From the NCBI GenBank assembly GCA_024762735.1, contig JANTGU010000152.1, forward strand, positions 1-6,024: a stretch of 6,024 nucleotides of DNA, read 5' to 3'. The notes under the pieces are model-generated. The model saw nothing but the letters and a program-made list of their open reading frames with translations, was not told the origin of the DNA and made no database searches. Positions 6,012-6,024 of the stretch are shown here, piece after piece. How positions within the stretch are numbered: the first letter of the stretch is position 1; each line of letters begins with the position of its first letter. Origin of the DNA: Bacteroidales bacterium (GTDB taxonomy: Bacteria > Bacteroidota > Bacteroidia > Bacteroidales > F082). Position numbers and translations under genes: made by a program.

Positions 6012-6024
6012 ATATAAATAGATA

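Overview
The window looks like chromosomal DNA from a Bacteroidota bacterium, probably of the Bacteroidales/Marinilabiliales type. Three things support this. The gene order DUF4271 - hemD - rnpA - yidD is one I know from this phylum. The promoter-like sites have the Bacteroidota form (TTTG or TTG, about 18-19 nt, then TAnnTTTG). Most genes lack a strong Shine-Dalgarno site, and three of them appear to start with TTG. Genus and species cannot be read from this sequence.

Left edge (1-264): no confident gene. It holds a 13-bp hairpin with a tetraloop (84-113), a short open frame running off the left edge on the minus strand, and a strong bidirectional intrinsic terminator (154-193).

Left half (265-3477, minus strand): a tight three-gene operon transcribed right to left as pta - 3-hydroxyacyl-CoA dehydrogenase-like gene - ackA, with gaps of 23 and 16 bp. 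Pta and AckA convert acetyl-CoA to acetate with ATP formation. The gene between them belongs to the 3-hydroxyacyl-CoA dehydrogenase superfamily. It keeps the NAD-binding fold, the Ser and the His/Glu dyad, but has Thr where the family's catalytic-site Asn is expected. It is the most unusual item here.

Middle (3478-3611): a divergent promoter region in which the -7 elements of the two directions form the arms of one near-perfect inverted repeat.

Right half (3612-6011, plus strand): a multi-pass membrane protein of the DUF4271 family, uroporphyrinogen-III synthase (hemD), the RNase P protein (rnpA) and the membrane-insertion factor yidD. rnpA and yidD overlap by 20 bp. A clear promoter sits just before rnpA and shows that the longest rnpA reading frame begins too far upstream. 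The window ends 13 bp after yidD.

Most of the window is ordinary core metabolism and housekeeping. I see no mobile element, CRISPR array, tRNA, rRNA or defence system.
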